NCBI GenBank assembly: GCA_030998015.1
Contig: JARWMV010000060.1
Span: 1-64,000, forward strand
DNA length: 64,000 nucleotides
Direction of reading: 5' to 3'
Source: Ceratorhiza oryzae-sativae
Lineage: Eukaryota; Basidiomycota; Agaricomycetes; Cantharellales; Ceratobasidiaceae
Shown: positions 28,986 to 40,278 of the stretch, piece by piece
How the letters are laid out: each line of letters starts with the position of its first letter
How positions within the stretch are numbered: the stretch's first letter is position 1
The notes under the pieces: generated by a model
Seen by the model: only the letters and a program-made list of their open reading frames with translations
Databases searched by the model: none
What the model was told of the DNA's origin: nothing
Translations under genes and position numbers: made by a program

Positions 28986-29517
28986 GCCTGAATGATGTTT
29001 CTTTGTAATAGATTAGCTAGATCTAGGCATCACAAGAAGCCAATAAATGAAGTGATGGAAGGGCAAGGCAACAGAAGGTTTGGAGAGATTGATTACATCA
29101 CCAGTTCTGATCTTGAGATTGCCTTTTTTGGCCAGTTTTTTTGGCCAAACTGATTGTTCCTTTTGAACTGACTGGCTCATCCAATAAGTATGAAGTGAAT
29201 TTTGATAGTCCTTTACTGCTCATTGTAAGGGATTCTCCATTCAATATGTATGATCCATCACCATCTTAGCCTTATTCAAGAGCCTTGAGGACTTTTTGTA
29301 GTCTGGAGGTTGGGTTTTTTAATGGACAATGCCTTTAAATTCCAGTACTCTATTTATTATGTCATGACACTAGACACAAAAACAATGTGTTCTGTCCATA
29401 AATCTTAAACCACAAATGCATGCCTGCTTTTGGTAAGTGGCTGTGCAGAGGAAGAATTCCAACTTGATCAGCGTGCACACCAGCAACTGCCATTCTCAAT
29501 GTGATTGCCAGTCCCCA

Positions 29518-30200
29518 CAGATAGTGTGCTGGCTGCCCATCAGCCTGTAAAATCATGTTTTATATTTTTTGAAACTCCAGAAAAACAAATTGCTTGAAAA
29601 ATGTTGTATGGAGGCTGCAATTGGCAACGCCACATTTGGGGTGATCATGGCCAGCTCTGGCAATCCAGTGGAGACTCTAGTTGTCAAACCACATGCCAGA
29701 ACAAGATTAATAACTAGGAAATCTCAATTGACCTTTGCCTTGGGTGTCAATGCTGGCTGGGATGTTCTCTGTGTGGGTGGGACTTGCTCAGGCAAATCTG
29801 TTGCATTAACTCTGCAAAAGCCATACAGCATAATGAGTTGTAAATCAGTTTCAGGAGGCATAATAAAACAGTGGGAACAATCAAGGTGTCATGCAACCAA
29901 ATGACATCAGTGTCATTGTCACAAGGAATCATCACCCATTATTACACCCTGATCTTCCCCCTTGTTTTATTACCATCAGCCAAAAGGCCAGATCATTGTA
30001 ATGCATTACAATGGGGGTTGGCATGCTTTGTGTGCCATGCCCCCAGGTTATGTGGTGCCTTTGATGTAAAAAAATGGCACATAAAATCGACCTCTCAACC
30101 ATTGATGACAGGAAACTTTGAAGCTCCTGAAGTTGTAGAATGTTTAATAGCATGCATTTCTAAGAGAAATGGTAAAGGTGGAAATTGTTTATATTAGGTG
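29518..30200 (+). pseudogene. P-loop (helicase-like?) gene remnant
   Basis: A broken frame at about 29,569-29,904 contains GWDVLCVGGTCSGKSVAL, a Walker A motif (GX4GKS) after a hydrophobic strand. That would fit the start of a RecQ-like DEAD-box helicase core, but no downstream DEAH or other helicase motif is clear. Further open pieces with stops run to about 30,200. Base composition (CpG-poor) matches the old repeats. It directly abuts the D2 terminus. The helicase assignment is tentative. Confidence 0.35.
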
Positions 30201-30699
30201 TATCAAAATGTAGATAGCTTGAGTGTATGCAAATTCATGATATGAGAGTGCACATTCAAAAAGTGCCCTTACCAAAGTTTGCTCAGTGGTATTATATATT
30301 GTTTTGGGAAGCTGCATTTATGCCCACAGTGTGTGTCATGAATGTTTCTTGAATTCATTTCTGCACAATTTTTGGTTGTTGTTGTTTGGTTCAATGCATT
30401 GGTAATGTTGTCATCAGCATTCTTACAGTCTTCTACCCCTGTAGAAGTACACCAATTGTCCCAACCTACTTGCTGGGTAACTGGAATGCACCTTAAATCA
30501 ACTTTCATTCCCAAACAGGGTCGGAAGAACAAATCTCGATGCCAGAAAGCTCTGCTTCAGCATGGAGGAGACAGCCAACCAACAAGCGGCACAGAATATG
30601 TTAGTTATGTGCTCAAATAATCGAATGCTGCTAAAGCACTGCATGCATGCTACTTAAATACATTAGATTGGAAGAGTTACTTGCAATTTACAAGCACAG
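30201..30699. other. Repeat-island edge, no firm gene
   Basis: No convincing coding frame. A short piece near 30,510-30,640 (ending HCMHAT) and a splice-acceptor-like TTACAAGCACAG at 30,688-30,699 suggest it holds the upstream exon and intron of the exon that follows. CpG content rises from here to the right, marking the edge of the repeat island. Confidence 0.4.
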
Positions 30700-31017
30700 G
30701 ACTCAAAGCACTTCAAAAAACTCTTAGCCCGAGGCAATGCTCTTGCCACTCAGTGCTCGCATCTATTTGCCCAGAAGCGCAATCTTGCGAAGGCTGCTGC
30801 ACAATCAAAGATTCGACTGGAGCATAATCAGGACGACATAATGAAAGTAAAGGGAGTCGAACTCAATGATCAAATCAGATTATACCAACAGGTACTCGCC
30901 AACGAGAAGGGTTTCCCAAGCACCAGCAAGCTCAAAGTTGCCGAAAAGAGGGCTCTAGTCTTAGAGATGGCTTTGACATATATTCAAAATCACCCTGTCG
31001 CTTCAGTTTCTGCTTAA
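30700..31017 (+). pseudogene. Last exon of a broken gene, possibly D-family C-terminus
   Basis: An open frame of 105 codons without an ATG start runs from the acceptor at 30,699 to TAA at 31,015-31,017. It is Lys/Ala/Gln-rich and helical (KKLLARGNALATQCSH, KGVELNDQIRLYQQ, STSKLKVAEKRALV). The spacing of ELxxQI, then PxxS, then Lys/Ala helices resembles the C-terminal region of D1 (near 26,180-26,310), so it may be the end of a third D-family copy. The resemblance is weak and by eye only. Confidence 0.45.
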
Positions 31018-32034
31018 TGCTCAGGCTCGCTGCGCATGTATCAAACGTTCAGTTCTTAGACTTGTTTCTCGGTCCGTATGTTGAGATATCGATTCATTAA
31101 TCTATATTACATCACGTCTTGCACTGTCTCATTCATTCTAACATTTACAAATCGCTCGATAACATGCTCAATGTAGCACACATTCTGTGTGCCACTTTTC
31201 GTGGCGATTCGCTTACGTAAACCGTGGGAGATGGCACGCTTCGCGTGCCGACTCCCAGTTACAATCTGGTTGTAAATTATGGTATTGTCTAAATTGCAGG
31301 AAATGCCCATTATTTTTCCGAGGCGGATTCACATCGAACAAAATTGACCGTTCAATTCCCAAACTGATTAGAATGTCCCCATAATCAATTGTGCGCCAGG
31401 AATAGCGACTGAATCCGTCACTACGCAACGATGCACACAACCCTTCGCAAGTCAGTCTCCATCCTTTTTTGTAACCGTTATTAACACAGGGACTATGATA
31501 ATGATTGGGTATTGAAATAAATAGGAATGGGTTTGTAGGCAACAGGTAAGGATTCTCGGTGGAGAAATATGCGCTATAGGTAAATAGTGTTTTAGAAAGT
31601 AATCAGAAACTTCCGCTGTAACGCTTTACAATAACTCAACAAGCATTATCGAGCAATCGAAATACGCAGCATAAACCTACACATCCTAAAGTTCTGGTCA
31701 GATGGTATATAGATGCTGTGCCAAAGATGGACATCAGGCTGACGGGACTCTCCTGGGCGCTGAGCGCGGTGAGTGGATGAACTCCCCCATGGTTCATGTG
31801 CTCACAACGTCATAGGGCCTGATTCAGGTAAGCGTGGAGCGCAGGGTTGGTCGCCAGGTGTCATTTCGTCGAGACTATATGCTGCTCGAGAGCCCGGCCG
31901 CTACCCCACTTCACATATGGGGCTGTGGATGACCGAGCTTGGTTTTGTCTTGTTCGGCACCACGTAAAGCATGCACTGCCTCTGGAATAACAGTGACCTC
32001 GAGGCAGCCTTGTGCAGTGCTCGCTCCCACCACC
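31018..32034. other. Spacer upstream of the NLR gene, with a shared 65-bp motif
   Basis: No supported gene. At 31,741-31,808 is a block (GGGACTCTCCTGGGCGCT ... GGTTCATGTGCTCAC) that recurs in the same orientation at 39,497-39,559 upstream of the GCP2 gene. The part before 31,700 is AT-rich with short chance frames on both strands. The promoter of the NLR gene must lie here. Confidence 0.5.
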
Positions 32035-35000
32035 ATGGCCACTCGTCGAGCGTTAGATGCGGTCGGTGAAACTACCAAGGATATACTAAGACGAGCTGCC
32101 GACGCTACTGAACTCGTTCCTCCGCTGAAGGATGCGGCCCGAATCGCATTGATGATCGGAGAGTTGGTCCGGGTACGCCAAGCGCTTATATCTGTGGCTG
32201 CTATGATGTGAGGGATTCAAACTCGATTACCAGGGCTTTCACAGGAATAAAAAAGAGTGGAAAGAGCTAGAAGACTATGTCCAAGAGGCCACAGCAGCCG
32301 TCATCCGCTCGCTTGCCCAAATCGACACGTCTGATCCGGATGTAACGACAAATCTGGCAACCCTGAAAAGGTATGACGGTGAGGATGGTGCAGGTATCAA
32401 CAACCAACGTTCCCTTCAACAGCACCTTGGACGAAGTTGCCCGGGATATCAACTTTGAGAAGAAGAACAAGTTCAAAAGCCTTCTCCAATGGCACGAGAA
32501 CAGACTGGACACAATCGCGAAAATGAAGGATCGGGTGAAACTTGCCACAGATGTGTTTCAGGTATGTGACCATGTATAAATCGATACCATTGCCTCCCAG
32601 GAAGCTGACTCCCACACAGATAGGCGCGAGCACGACCGTCATCATCAAAACCACGAAGACCGAAAACACTGCCACGAAGATACACGACGTGGTGCTAGCC
32701 AATAGCCACACTTGTGAATTTGTGTTCCGTTGACCACGCGTTCGTGTCCTGACGTGCTTCATAGTGTCAGACCTTGCCCGGGATACGTCCGCAACTAAAG
32801 CAAACACCCAACAGATTGAACGAAACGCTCTCCTAGACAAACTCCAACGCGTAGAGGGCTCTTCCTGGGATGGACGAAAAGTATGTTTGGGTAACACCCG
32901 AGCCGACCTTATCGACAAAATCCTTGCATGGGCCAGCTCTCCATTCACTCCGGACCCAATCCGAGCCGGACAGACCTCGTCTGAGGGGACGGCAGGGATC
33001 AAGATCATGCTGTTGACGGCTGTGGCTGGGGCAGGAAAGACAGCCATCGCGCACACCATCGCTCAGCGGTGCTCGACAGACAGGCGACTGGCGTCGTCGT
33101 TCTTCTTCGCTCGCGAGAGTAGCGGACGAAATGCTCCAACCGCGCTGTTCACGTCTATAGCTGCTGACCTGAGCGGAGTCGCCCCAGGACTGGCCGAGCA
33201 TATAGCTGCCGCCCTGGAAGGGGATCGAAGCCTGCTCTCGGCGCCGATATCGCGCCAGTTCGATGACCTGGTGCTGAAGCCCTGTGAACAGTATCGGTTT
33301 GATCGACCGATGGTGATCGTGATCGACGCCTTGGACGAGGCATGGGACGAGAGTTTGATTGACGTTCTGCAAAACCGTGCTGGCCTACTACCGAACTCAA
33401 TCCGGCTGCTTTTGACTTGTCGAATGCGACCAGAGCTGGGCCCTCTATGTCGCCGGCAGCACGTACGCAGGGTGGACTTGGACATCACAGCTGCGGAAAA
33501 CATGAATGATGCTGCCGAATACACTGGATATAGACTTACAAAACTGGTGGAAGATAGAAACCTGGGGCCAGGCTGGCCAGACGAGAGCCTGAGGTCGAAG
33601 TTCTTGGTCAAGGCAGATGGGCTGTTCTTGTGGATCGCGACCGTATGCAACTTTCTTGAGAAGAAGAACGACCCGAAGGGCGAGCTAAGCAAGCTGTTAG
33701 ATCAAGCAGTGGTCTCACGCTCGTCGCCAGATGCTCGGATGGACCAGCTCTATGCGACAATACTGGAGTCGTTCGATTGGGACGATGACAGCTTCGTGAC
33801 TGACTATCACCGAGTGATGGGAACGGCAATCACGAGCAAGTCGCCGATGACGATATCTGCGATGAAGGACCTGTATAGGGATGAGTGGCTAGCCCACGAC
33901 TTTACACTTCAAAGTCTAAGCCCTCTGTTGACGGGCATGAGTGAGACAGAACAGAGTCGACAGCCTGTGAGAGTACTTCACCAGTCTCTGCGAGAGTTCC
34001 TTGTAGATCGTTCAGGGTCCACTTCGATGTATGCTCGGTTCCATATCGAAGACAGGGAAACAAGTGCGGACCTTGCTGTGCTATGTCTGAATATCCTGAA
34101 CCGACACTTGGGCAGTTACTCGTCCCTTGTTGGGTACCTTGCAAGCGACCTGGACGGAGACAGGGACGAAGGAGTGCCTAGATTGGAGCAGGGTGCAATA
34201 TCAGAGGCAGTCTGGTACGCATGCCAGTTCTGGCCAGACCATGTGTGCGACTGTACCAAGGCGGAGGCCGTGCAAAAGCCTCTAGAGCTGTTCATGACGA
34301 ATGGACTAGTGACATGGCTTGAAATCACGGCGGCATATGGTCGCTGTCGTGACATCGGGGCCGCACAAGCATGGATGAAGGTATGGAAACCGTTTGAGGT
34401 GAATGATCAAGATGAACGCTGAGGTCATTAAATGTAGACTAATATAAATGAGGAAGTCAAGCAATGGCTGAAGGACAGTGAAATAGTGTTTGCAACAACC
34501 TGCGCGAGGCTGGCTGAGAGATTGAAGTACGAAGATCGACTAGAAGAGGCGCTGAGTGTTATCCAAGGGGCAGCAGAGGCATATCGACGGCTGGCTGGAG
34601 ATCAACCAGCTGCATACACACCTCACCTTGCGTGGTCTCTCAACAACCTATCCCTTCGCCTGTCTGATGTGGGTCGACATGACGAGGCGCTGAGTGCGAT
34701 CCAAGAGGCAGTAGAGCTGCGACAGCGGCTGGCTGGAGATCGACCAGCTGCATACACACCTGACCTTGCTATGTCTCTCAACAACCTATCCGTTCGCCTG
34801 TCTGATGTGGGTCGACATGACGAGGCGCTGAGTGCGATCCAAGAGGCAGCAGAGGCGTATCGACGTCTGGCTGGAGATCAACCAGCTGCATACACACCTG
34901 ACCTTGCTATGTCTCTCAACAACCTATCCGTTCGCCTGTCTGATGTGGGTCGACATGACGAGGCGCTGAGTGCGATCCAAGAGGCAGTAGAGCTGCGACA

Positions 35001-35832
35001 GCGGCTGGCTGGAGATCGACCAGCTGCATACACACCTGACCTTGCGTCGTCTCTCAACAACCTATCCCTTCGCCTGTCTGATGTGGGTCGACATGACAAG
35101 GCGCTGAGTGCGATCCAAGAGGCAGCAGAGGCGTATCGACGTCTGGCTGGAGATCGACCAGCTGCATACACACCTGAACTTGCTATGTCTCTCAACAACC
35201 TATCCCTTCGCCTGTCTGATGTGGGTCGACATGACGAGGCGCTGAGTGCGATCCAAGAGGCAGTAGAGCTGCGACAGCGGCTGGCTGGAGATCGACCAGC
35301 TGCATACACACCTGACCTTGCGTCGTCTCTCAACAACCTATCCCTTCGCCTGTCTGATGTGGGTCGACATGACAAGGCGCTGAGTGCGATCCAAGAGGCA
35401 GCAGAGGCGTATCGACGTCTGGCTGGAGATCGACCAGCTGCATACACACCTCACCTTGCGTCGTCTCTCAACAACCTATCCCTTCGCCTGTCTGATGTGG
35501 GTCGACATGACGAGGCGCTGAGTGCGATCCAAGAGGCAGTAGAGCTGCGACAGCGGCTGGCTGGAGATCGACCAGCTGCATACACACCTGACCTTGCTAT
35601 GTCTCTCTACAACCTCTCAATTGACCTCAAGAGCCTCAGCCGCCCCCATGAAGCGCTTCACGCCATCCAAGAGTCTGTGCGCCTCTATCAATCGCTCATG
35701 GCTCCTCGGTCCGCCGTTTTCAAGGCACATCTTCGTGACGCACTAAGGGTGCTCTCGGAGATTCTTGGTGCAGTTAATCGAACTGAGGAGGCAAATGCTG
35801 CAAGTGCCGAAGCAGACCTCCTAATGCGTTGA
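32035..35832 (+). CDS. NACHT-TPR STAND (NLR-type) protein
   Basis: Predicted intracellular signal-transducing NTPase of the STAND class, which in fungi often acts in non-self recognition and cell death. Exons: 32,035-32,172; about 32,213-32,370; about 32,395-32,560; about 32,623-32,717; 32,763-34,380; 34,453-35,832. The last join (donor AAG|GTATGG at 34,381, acceptor at 34,452, branch-like GACTAAT) puts NACHT and TPR parts in one frame (WMK-EVKQW). An N-terminal helical domain is followed by Walker A AVAGAGKT (near 33,017), Walker B MVIVIDALDEA (near 33,310), a winged-helix-like region, then at least nine TPR-like repeats. About 1,180 residues. The second exon's start is the least certain. 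Confidence 0.82.
34533..35640 (+). repeat. 138-bp TPR-coding tandem repeat
   Basis: The word GGGTCGACAT recurs at 34,671, 34,809, 34,947, 35,085, 35,223, 35,361 and 35,499, an exact 138-bp (46-codon) period. Units alternate between two types, EAAEAYRRLAGD and EAVELRQRLAGD, giving a 276-bp higher-order period. Units of the same type are almost identical at the DNA level, whereas the flanking first and last units have diverged. This points to recent expansion or concerted evolution of the sensor region. Confidence 0.93.
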
Positions 35833-36311
35833 ACGTTTTCCAAACCGTTTTACTGCCTGAATTTATCATGTGGTCGTTTTATCTTACAGATATGTATGTC
35901 ACTGGCTAAATCCTTATCGATTTCCCAGTTCTGGTGGCCCACTCAAACAAATCAGAGCAGATTGATGCCAGACGGATGCGCAAGAGACATGAGAAATACG
36001 ATGTTATGCAAAGGGCATGTACTAGAGAGCCCGGTCTGTATAATATCGCTCACAAGTGAGGTTTGAAAGGCCGCCTTGCGGTCCTCGATGTGTATTCCCA
36101 TGTACCCATTGACAAACCCTGATGGTGAAAGGTAGGAAACGAAAGCGACCACCTTGAATAGTGGTTAGAGTTTGGATTCAGAGAATGGGCCTATGCAAGG
36201 AAAATCAACCATCTTAAGACATTTCGAATAAAGTTTGCTCAATATACGACAACTGACCGCACCACTACGTACACCTGAGATGAGAGACCTGAAACTCATG
36301 TTCCTGATGTT
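35833..36311. other. Spacer between convergent genes
   Basis: It holds the 3' ends of the NLR gene (+) and the GCP2 gene (-). No supported coding frame or repeat was seen. Confidence 0.5.
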
Positions 36312-39300
36312 CTACTGCATACTCCGCACACTGTTCAGCCGAGTCACCAACGACAGCAATGTAACGTTCTCGCTCGATGCGTAGAACGATACAACGTCCA
36401 AGTGTACCTGCAGCCAGATTCAGTGGTTGGATAATCAAGGCTAAAAGAATACAAGGCTCGCCTTGAAAGAGTGATTGAAGTTCTGCTCGAATCGGTTCAA
36501 AAAAGACCATTCTTTCTGCATGTTCACGCTCTTGCCATTCCCTTCTTGGTCTAAACAACCAAGGATATCCCGAGCCGAACGCGTGAATGATGACGCATAT
36601 TGTGCGAACATTGAGATCGTCACGAGTAGGTTCGAGTACACCTGGTCCACAATTCCTGTCAGCAGAATAACCGCATGGACCATAGCATGGCTCACCCGAA
36701 GTAGTTTTGCACTCGTCAGCATACACTCTTTCAAACAAGTATCCAGAAAGTCCACGTGGTCCCGCAAAACCTGATCGACGGTCGTGGTCCTTTCTAGCCT
36801 CTTTTCCAAAGCTCGCCAGTTTGGCTCTAGAACCTCGAACGTAGCAAACGCCAGGATCTGTTGCACAAACGCTAACATTCGCGCGCGTAACAGGAATACA
36901 CGCCGACGCCATCGCTCGAAATCTGCATGCAACGCCGAAGGGTAGTGCGAGCTGTGAGGCGGGTTAGGGTTCGGTATTGCATTCGGCAGAGACGATCCCG
37001 CATTATCCGGGTGCGCTGAGGGAGGGGCAGAGCGATGGCTGGCTCGACTCTCGGCTCTGCTGACCGACCTGGACTCGGGTCCTGCGGGGCGAGCGGTGAC
37101 TGGCCTGCGCCATGCGCCGAGCATTTGTTCGACCCACATTCCGCCGAGCATCTGCTCGACGTGTTTTAGATGAAGCAGGAATCTAATGGTACCCATAAGC
37201 ATTGAAGTTGGCGATTACGAGAAGAGACACACCGGAATAGCAGCTGGTATCTCAAGATCGTCTTTCTCGAGATGACCAGAGAGAGTGGAAAGGGAACGGT
37301 ATAATCCAGTGTCAAGTGATCCAAGGCAGGCGCGGCTTTCTTCTTCTTTTCCTTTTCCGTCTCCTTTCCCTTTCCCTTCCTCGAGGCCGCGAACTGATCT
37401 TCCCCACCAGCCATATTCCCATCGTCGATCGCGCCGCTGACGCTGACGACCTTCAGCAGCCACTCGTACAAACCAGACGAGGCCATGCTGACTTTGACAT
37501 CCTCCCTGAACGATGGCGTTTCGACGTGAGTGGTGTTGGACGTTGAGGTCGCATTGCCACCCACACCGGCGACCACAGCGGCGGAGCCAAATCCAGTTGG
37601 CTCCTCTGGTCCGCTGATAGCCAGCTCGAGCAGGCTTTGTAGTTTCACGAGGTTGGCGCTTTTAGGGGGTTTGCGTAGTTCGAGGTGAGCGAGATCGAGG
37701 AAATGGGTGAGGAAGGACGAACGAGGCAGGAAGAAATAGTATTTCAGGGACCTTTACCGCATTATTAGGATGCACAGCTTCAAGACGCAGCACCCAATCC
37801 ACTCACCGCAACCTAGGAATGAGCATTTGGTCCTCCATCAACACCTTGAGCAGCGTCCGATTCGCATATGTATACGCGTCTTCTACAGCTCGATAAAACG
37901 ATGGACTGTCCATCGCATCATCGTCTACCTCGATTTCGTCTTTGGCTTTGGCAGCCGTCTCTTTTGGTCGCCGATTGCTCATCCGTGAGGCGCCTCGCTC
38001 GGTCCCTTCCCCACTCTTCCTGTCGTTCTCGTCTTCTTCCTGCTCCCGTCTCTTGCGCTCTTTCTCTTCGAGCTCCTTGAGCCCGTTTCGTACACCGGCA
38101 GCGTCACCTCCCCATTCTCGCACAACGTTGAGATATTTTCCTGCCAGCAGTACCTTGTGTTTCCAAGACTCCAGTGCCGGAGGAACGCATGCTCCACCCG
38201 GGAGCCGACCGCCAGGGACTCGCGGGCGAGGAACGAGTGCAGAGGGAGGCGGCGCAGCGGAGAGTGCGGATGGATTCGAGGAAGCCGTCGCGGCAGTGGA
38301 AGGATGCGGGGCGTGTGAGCCATCTCGGAGCTAGTGGGTAGTTTAATTCCAGTCGTGCCCAAACGGGAACATCGGCATACCGTGTACCTGCGTTCCCAGT
38401 ACTCGTCCGTGTAATCCTCCTTGTTCTTCCCTCTCGAATCCAGTTCTCCGGCACCGACTCGCGCTCGAACAAAAAACTCGCCATGCGGATCGCGAAGAGT
38501 TCCGTGGTGTGTCCAGGTGCGAAGGATCTGGGCATAGGGGGCCGACGCTGCGGCTAGTAGAGTGCGAAGGAGCGCCGACGCAGGTGGATCGCTGAAGTTT
38601 GGTATACAGTCAGTTCAGTCAGCTCCAGTGTCAGAAACGAGACGCGACTAACCCACTCATGGAAACCCATCGATCCCACAGGATCCCCAATACCTCGCCC
38701 CCCTTGACGCTTCCCGCCTCTTCGATGCCAGCGCCAACGCCCAGCAGCGCGGCTTTTACGTTGCCCAGTCCAAGCTCTTCGTTTCTCCTCCTTTCCTCTT
38801 CGTCTTCTTCGTCGTCAGACGCAGCCGAGGACGAAGGTGAAAGTGAGGCGGTGGGTGGAGAGATGATGTCGTCCGCGATACCGTGGACGAGGGAAAGCGT
38901 TCGGAGCGCCGGGTGGATGTGGAACCAAAGCTGCTGGAGTGAAAAAGCCGGAGATGTGTGGAACAGATGCTCGAGTTGAGTGATTAGAGTGGTATAGTCC
39001 TATCGCTCGATGTGAACAGGAGCAAAAATGTCAAGGAATAAGACCTACCTTGAGGACAGAGCGAACGGCCGCACATAGGGCATGGCATACTGACCCGTAC
39101 TCGATGTGAGCGCGTGCCTCGACAAAGGCGACGCTTGCGCAGTAATGAGTCGCAAGGGGCAGCATCCTCCCGACCAGATCTCGCAGAGCAGGGTCTAGTC
39201 CAGAATCGACGATAAACTGAGGAGGTTCGTCTAGTGTATTTCGAGTAATGTAGGTTCCTTCGACTCCAAGAAGAACCGACAGCATATCTTCCAAGACGAG

Positions 39301-39446
39301 TGCCTCTTGAATTTCTAGCGAAATGTCGCGTAATGGGGGTGGTCTATCCCTCTCGCGCAGTTCTCTCGTTCCAGTGGTAGTAAGGCGAGAGTTCAGAGGT
39401 GCATGGACGAACGAATTCTCCGCTACAAATGACGCGTCCTGGGGGC
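36312..39446 (-). CDS. Gamma-tubulin complex component GCP2 / Spc97 homologue, 5' end unresolved
   Basis: It would nucleate microtubules at the spindle pole with gamma-tubulin and GCP3. Exons on the minus strand include 39,446-39,049 (EALVLEDMLSVLLGVEG, RDLVGRMLPLATHY, HALCAAVRSVLK), from 38,999 (DYTTLITQLEHLFH, LQQLWFHIHPALRTL), one around 38,500 (FLFERES), one holding GKYLNVVRE near 38,120, then SFYRAVEDAY, LDYTVPFPLSLVISRK near 37,250-37,310, FLLHLKHVEQML, and WRALEKRLERTTTVDQVL. The last exon (VSFYASSENVTLLSLVTRLN) ends at TAG 36,312-36,314. These blocks are signatures of the GCP family and fit GCP2 best. The first N-terminal exon(s) upstream of 39,446 were not identified; the visible part begins with a phase-1 acceptor. 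Confidence 0.85.
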
Positions 39447-40278
39447 CTGGTGGGGTGTTACATCCCTGCTTTGTGAGATATAGAGATGTGGCTTACGGGA
39501 CTCTGCTGGGCGCTACACTCGGTCAGTAGATTGAATACCCGGTGGTTCATGTGCTCACTTTAGTATAGGTTTGTATTTGGGGAAGCATGGCACGCGAGGC
39601 CGGCCGTGAGTAGCGCCCGCTCATGATTGTCGGGTGATGTTTGTGCGGAGGTCAGATCAACCCAATTGGTCAGGCGGGCGCTTATCCCCACTCTTGAACC
39701 CCAGCTCACAAAACTCGAGGATGGTGCTTTGTTGAGAATAGAGTGCATTAATATATCTTTTGATCGCTAGTAAATTCACTTGACATAATCTTATTGTCCT
39801 TACTAACATCCCCGGCCTTCGGCGCATAGCCGAACACCACGCAGTGCTGCTGGGCGCTTCCAGTGCCTCTCTCAACCCCTGGGGCTAGTATTTGCGAGTC
39901 TGGTGTTGAGCAAGCCCCAGGGTAAGGGCAAGCAGCCCCATGTACATCTGTCTGTTTGCCGTATGTAGCTATTTTCCTCGGGCGATTTCTTGTCCAGTAT
40001 TCTTGGTATCCTTGATACAAATGTGTCAATATATCATGCGCGAAATTCTGTGCGTCGTGTTTATGCCAGGACCCGACTCGCCTGTCGCCACCCACTGCAC
40101 GCGCTGACATCATCACACGACCCTGTGGTGGCTGATTGGCGCTGACTGGCGCGGCTTTGCTGTCCATGTCGGCCAGGGCCGAGCGGGGACAGACAGCAAC
40201 AAGAATTCTGCGCCTCGTGGCCGGCGGTCCTAAAAGCAGCCCACCACCGCGCTCGACAGGCAACCCCCCGCCTGCGAC
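39447..40278. promoter_or_regulatory. Divergent spacer between GCP2 and the AAA ATPase gene
   Basis: It separates the minus-strand GCP2 gene from the plus-strand ATPase gene and so probably holds both promoters, plus the unresolved N-terminal exon(s) of GCP2. At 39,497-39,559 it carries a block similar to 31,741-31,808 upstream of the NLR gene. An open minus-strand frame across 39,748-40,467 looks like a shadow of GC-rich sequence. Confidence 0.45.

Larger units (their letters stand above)
26887..29517 (-). mobile_element. DNA transposon D2, reversed and 3'-truncated
   Basis: It is the reverse-strand homologue of D1. The 5' TIR (TGGGGACTGGCA on the minus strand) is at 29,506-29,517, and homology then runs leftward through the leader, the coiled-coil exon (28,686-28,949), the exon at 27,602-27,793 and the GCCMHKELN exon (26,887-27,569). 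The 3' part is cut off at 26,887 by LTR1. A solo LTR2 interrupts it at 28,004-28,527. The expected other half to the left of element A is not seen in the window. Confidence 0.82.

Noticed and set aside
29226..29245. The plus-strand word AAGGGATTCTCCATTC resembles the F insertion site AAGGGATCCTTCATTC.
   Set aside because: D2 is reversed here, and the true homologous site (on the minus strand near 29,300-29,340) aligns over a much longer stretch; this match is chance.
34878..35447. Minus-strand frame of 189 codons across the TPR region.
   Set aside because: Repetitive antisense shadow caused by the 138-bp period, which keeps all frames open.
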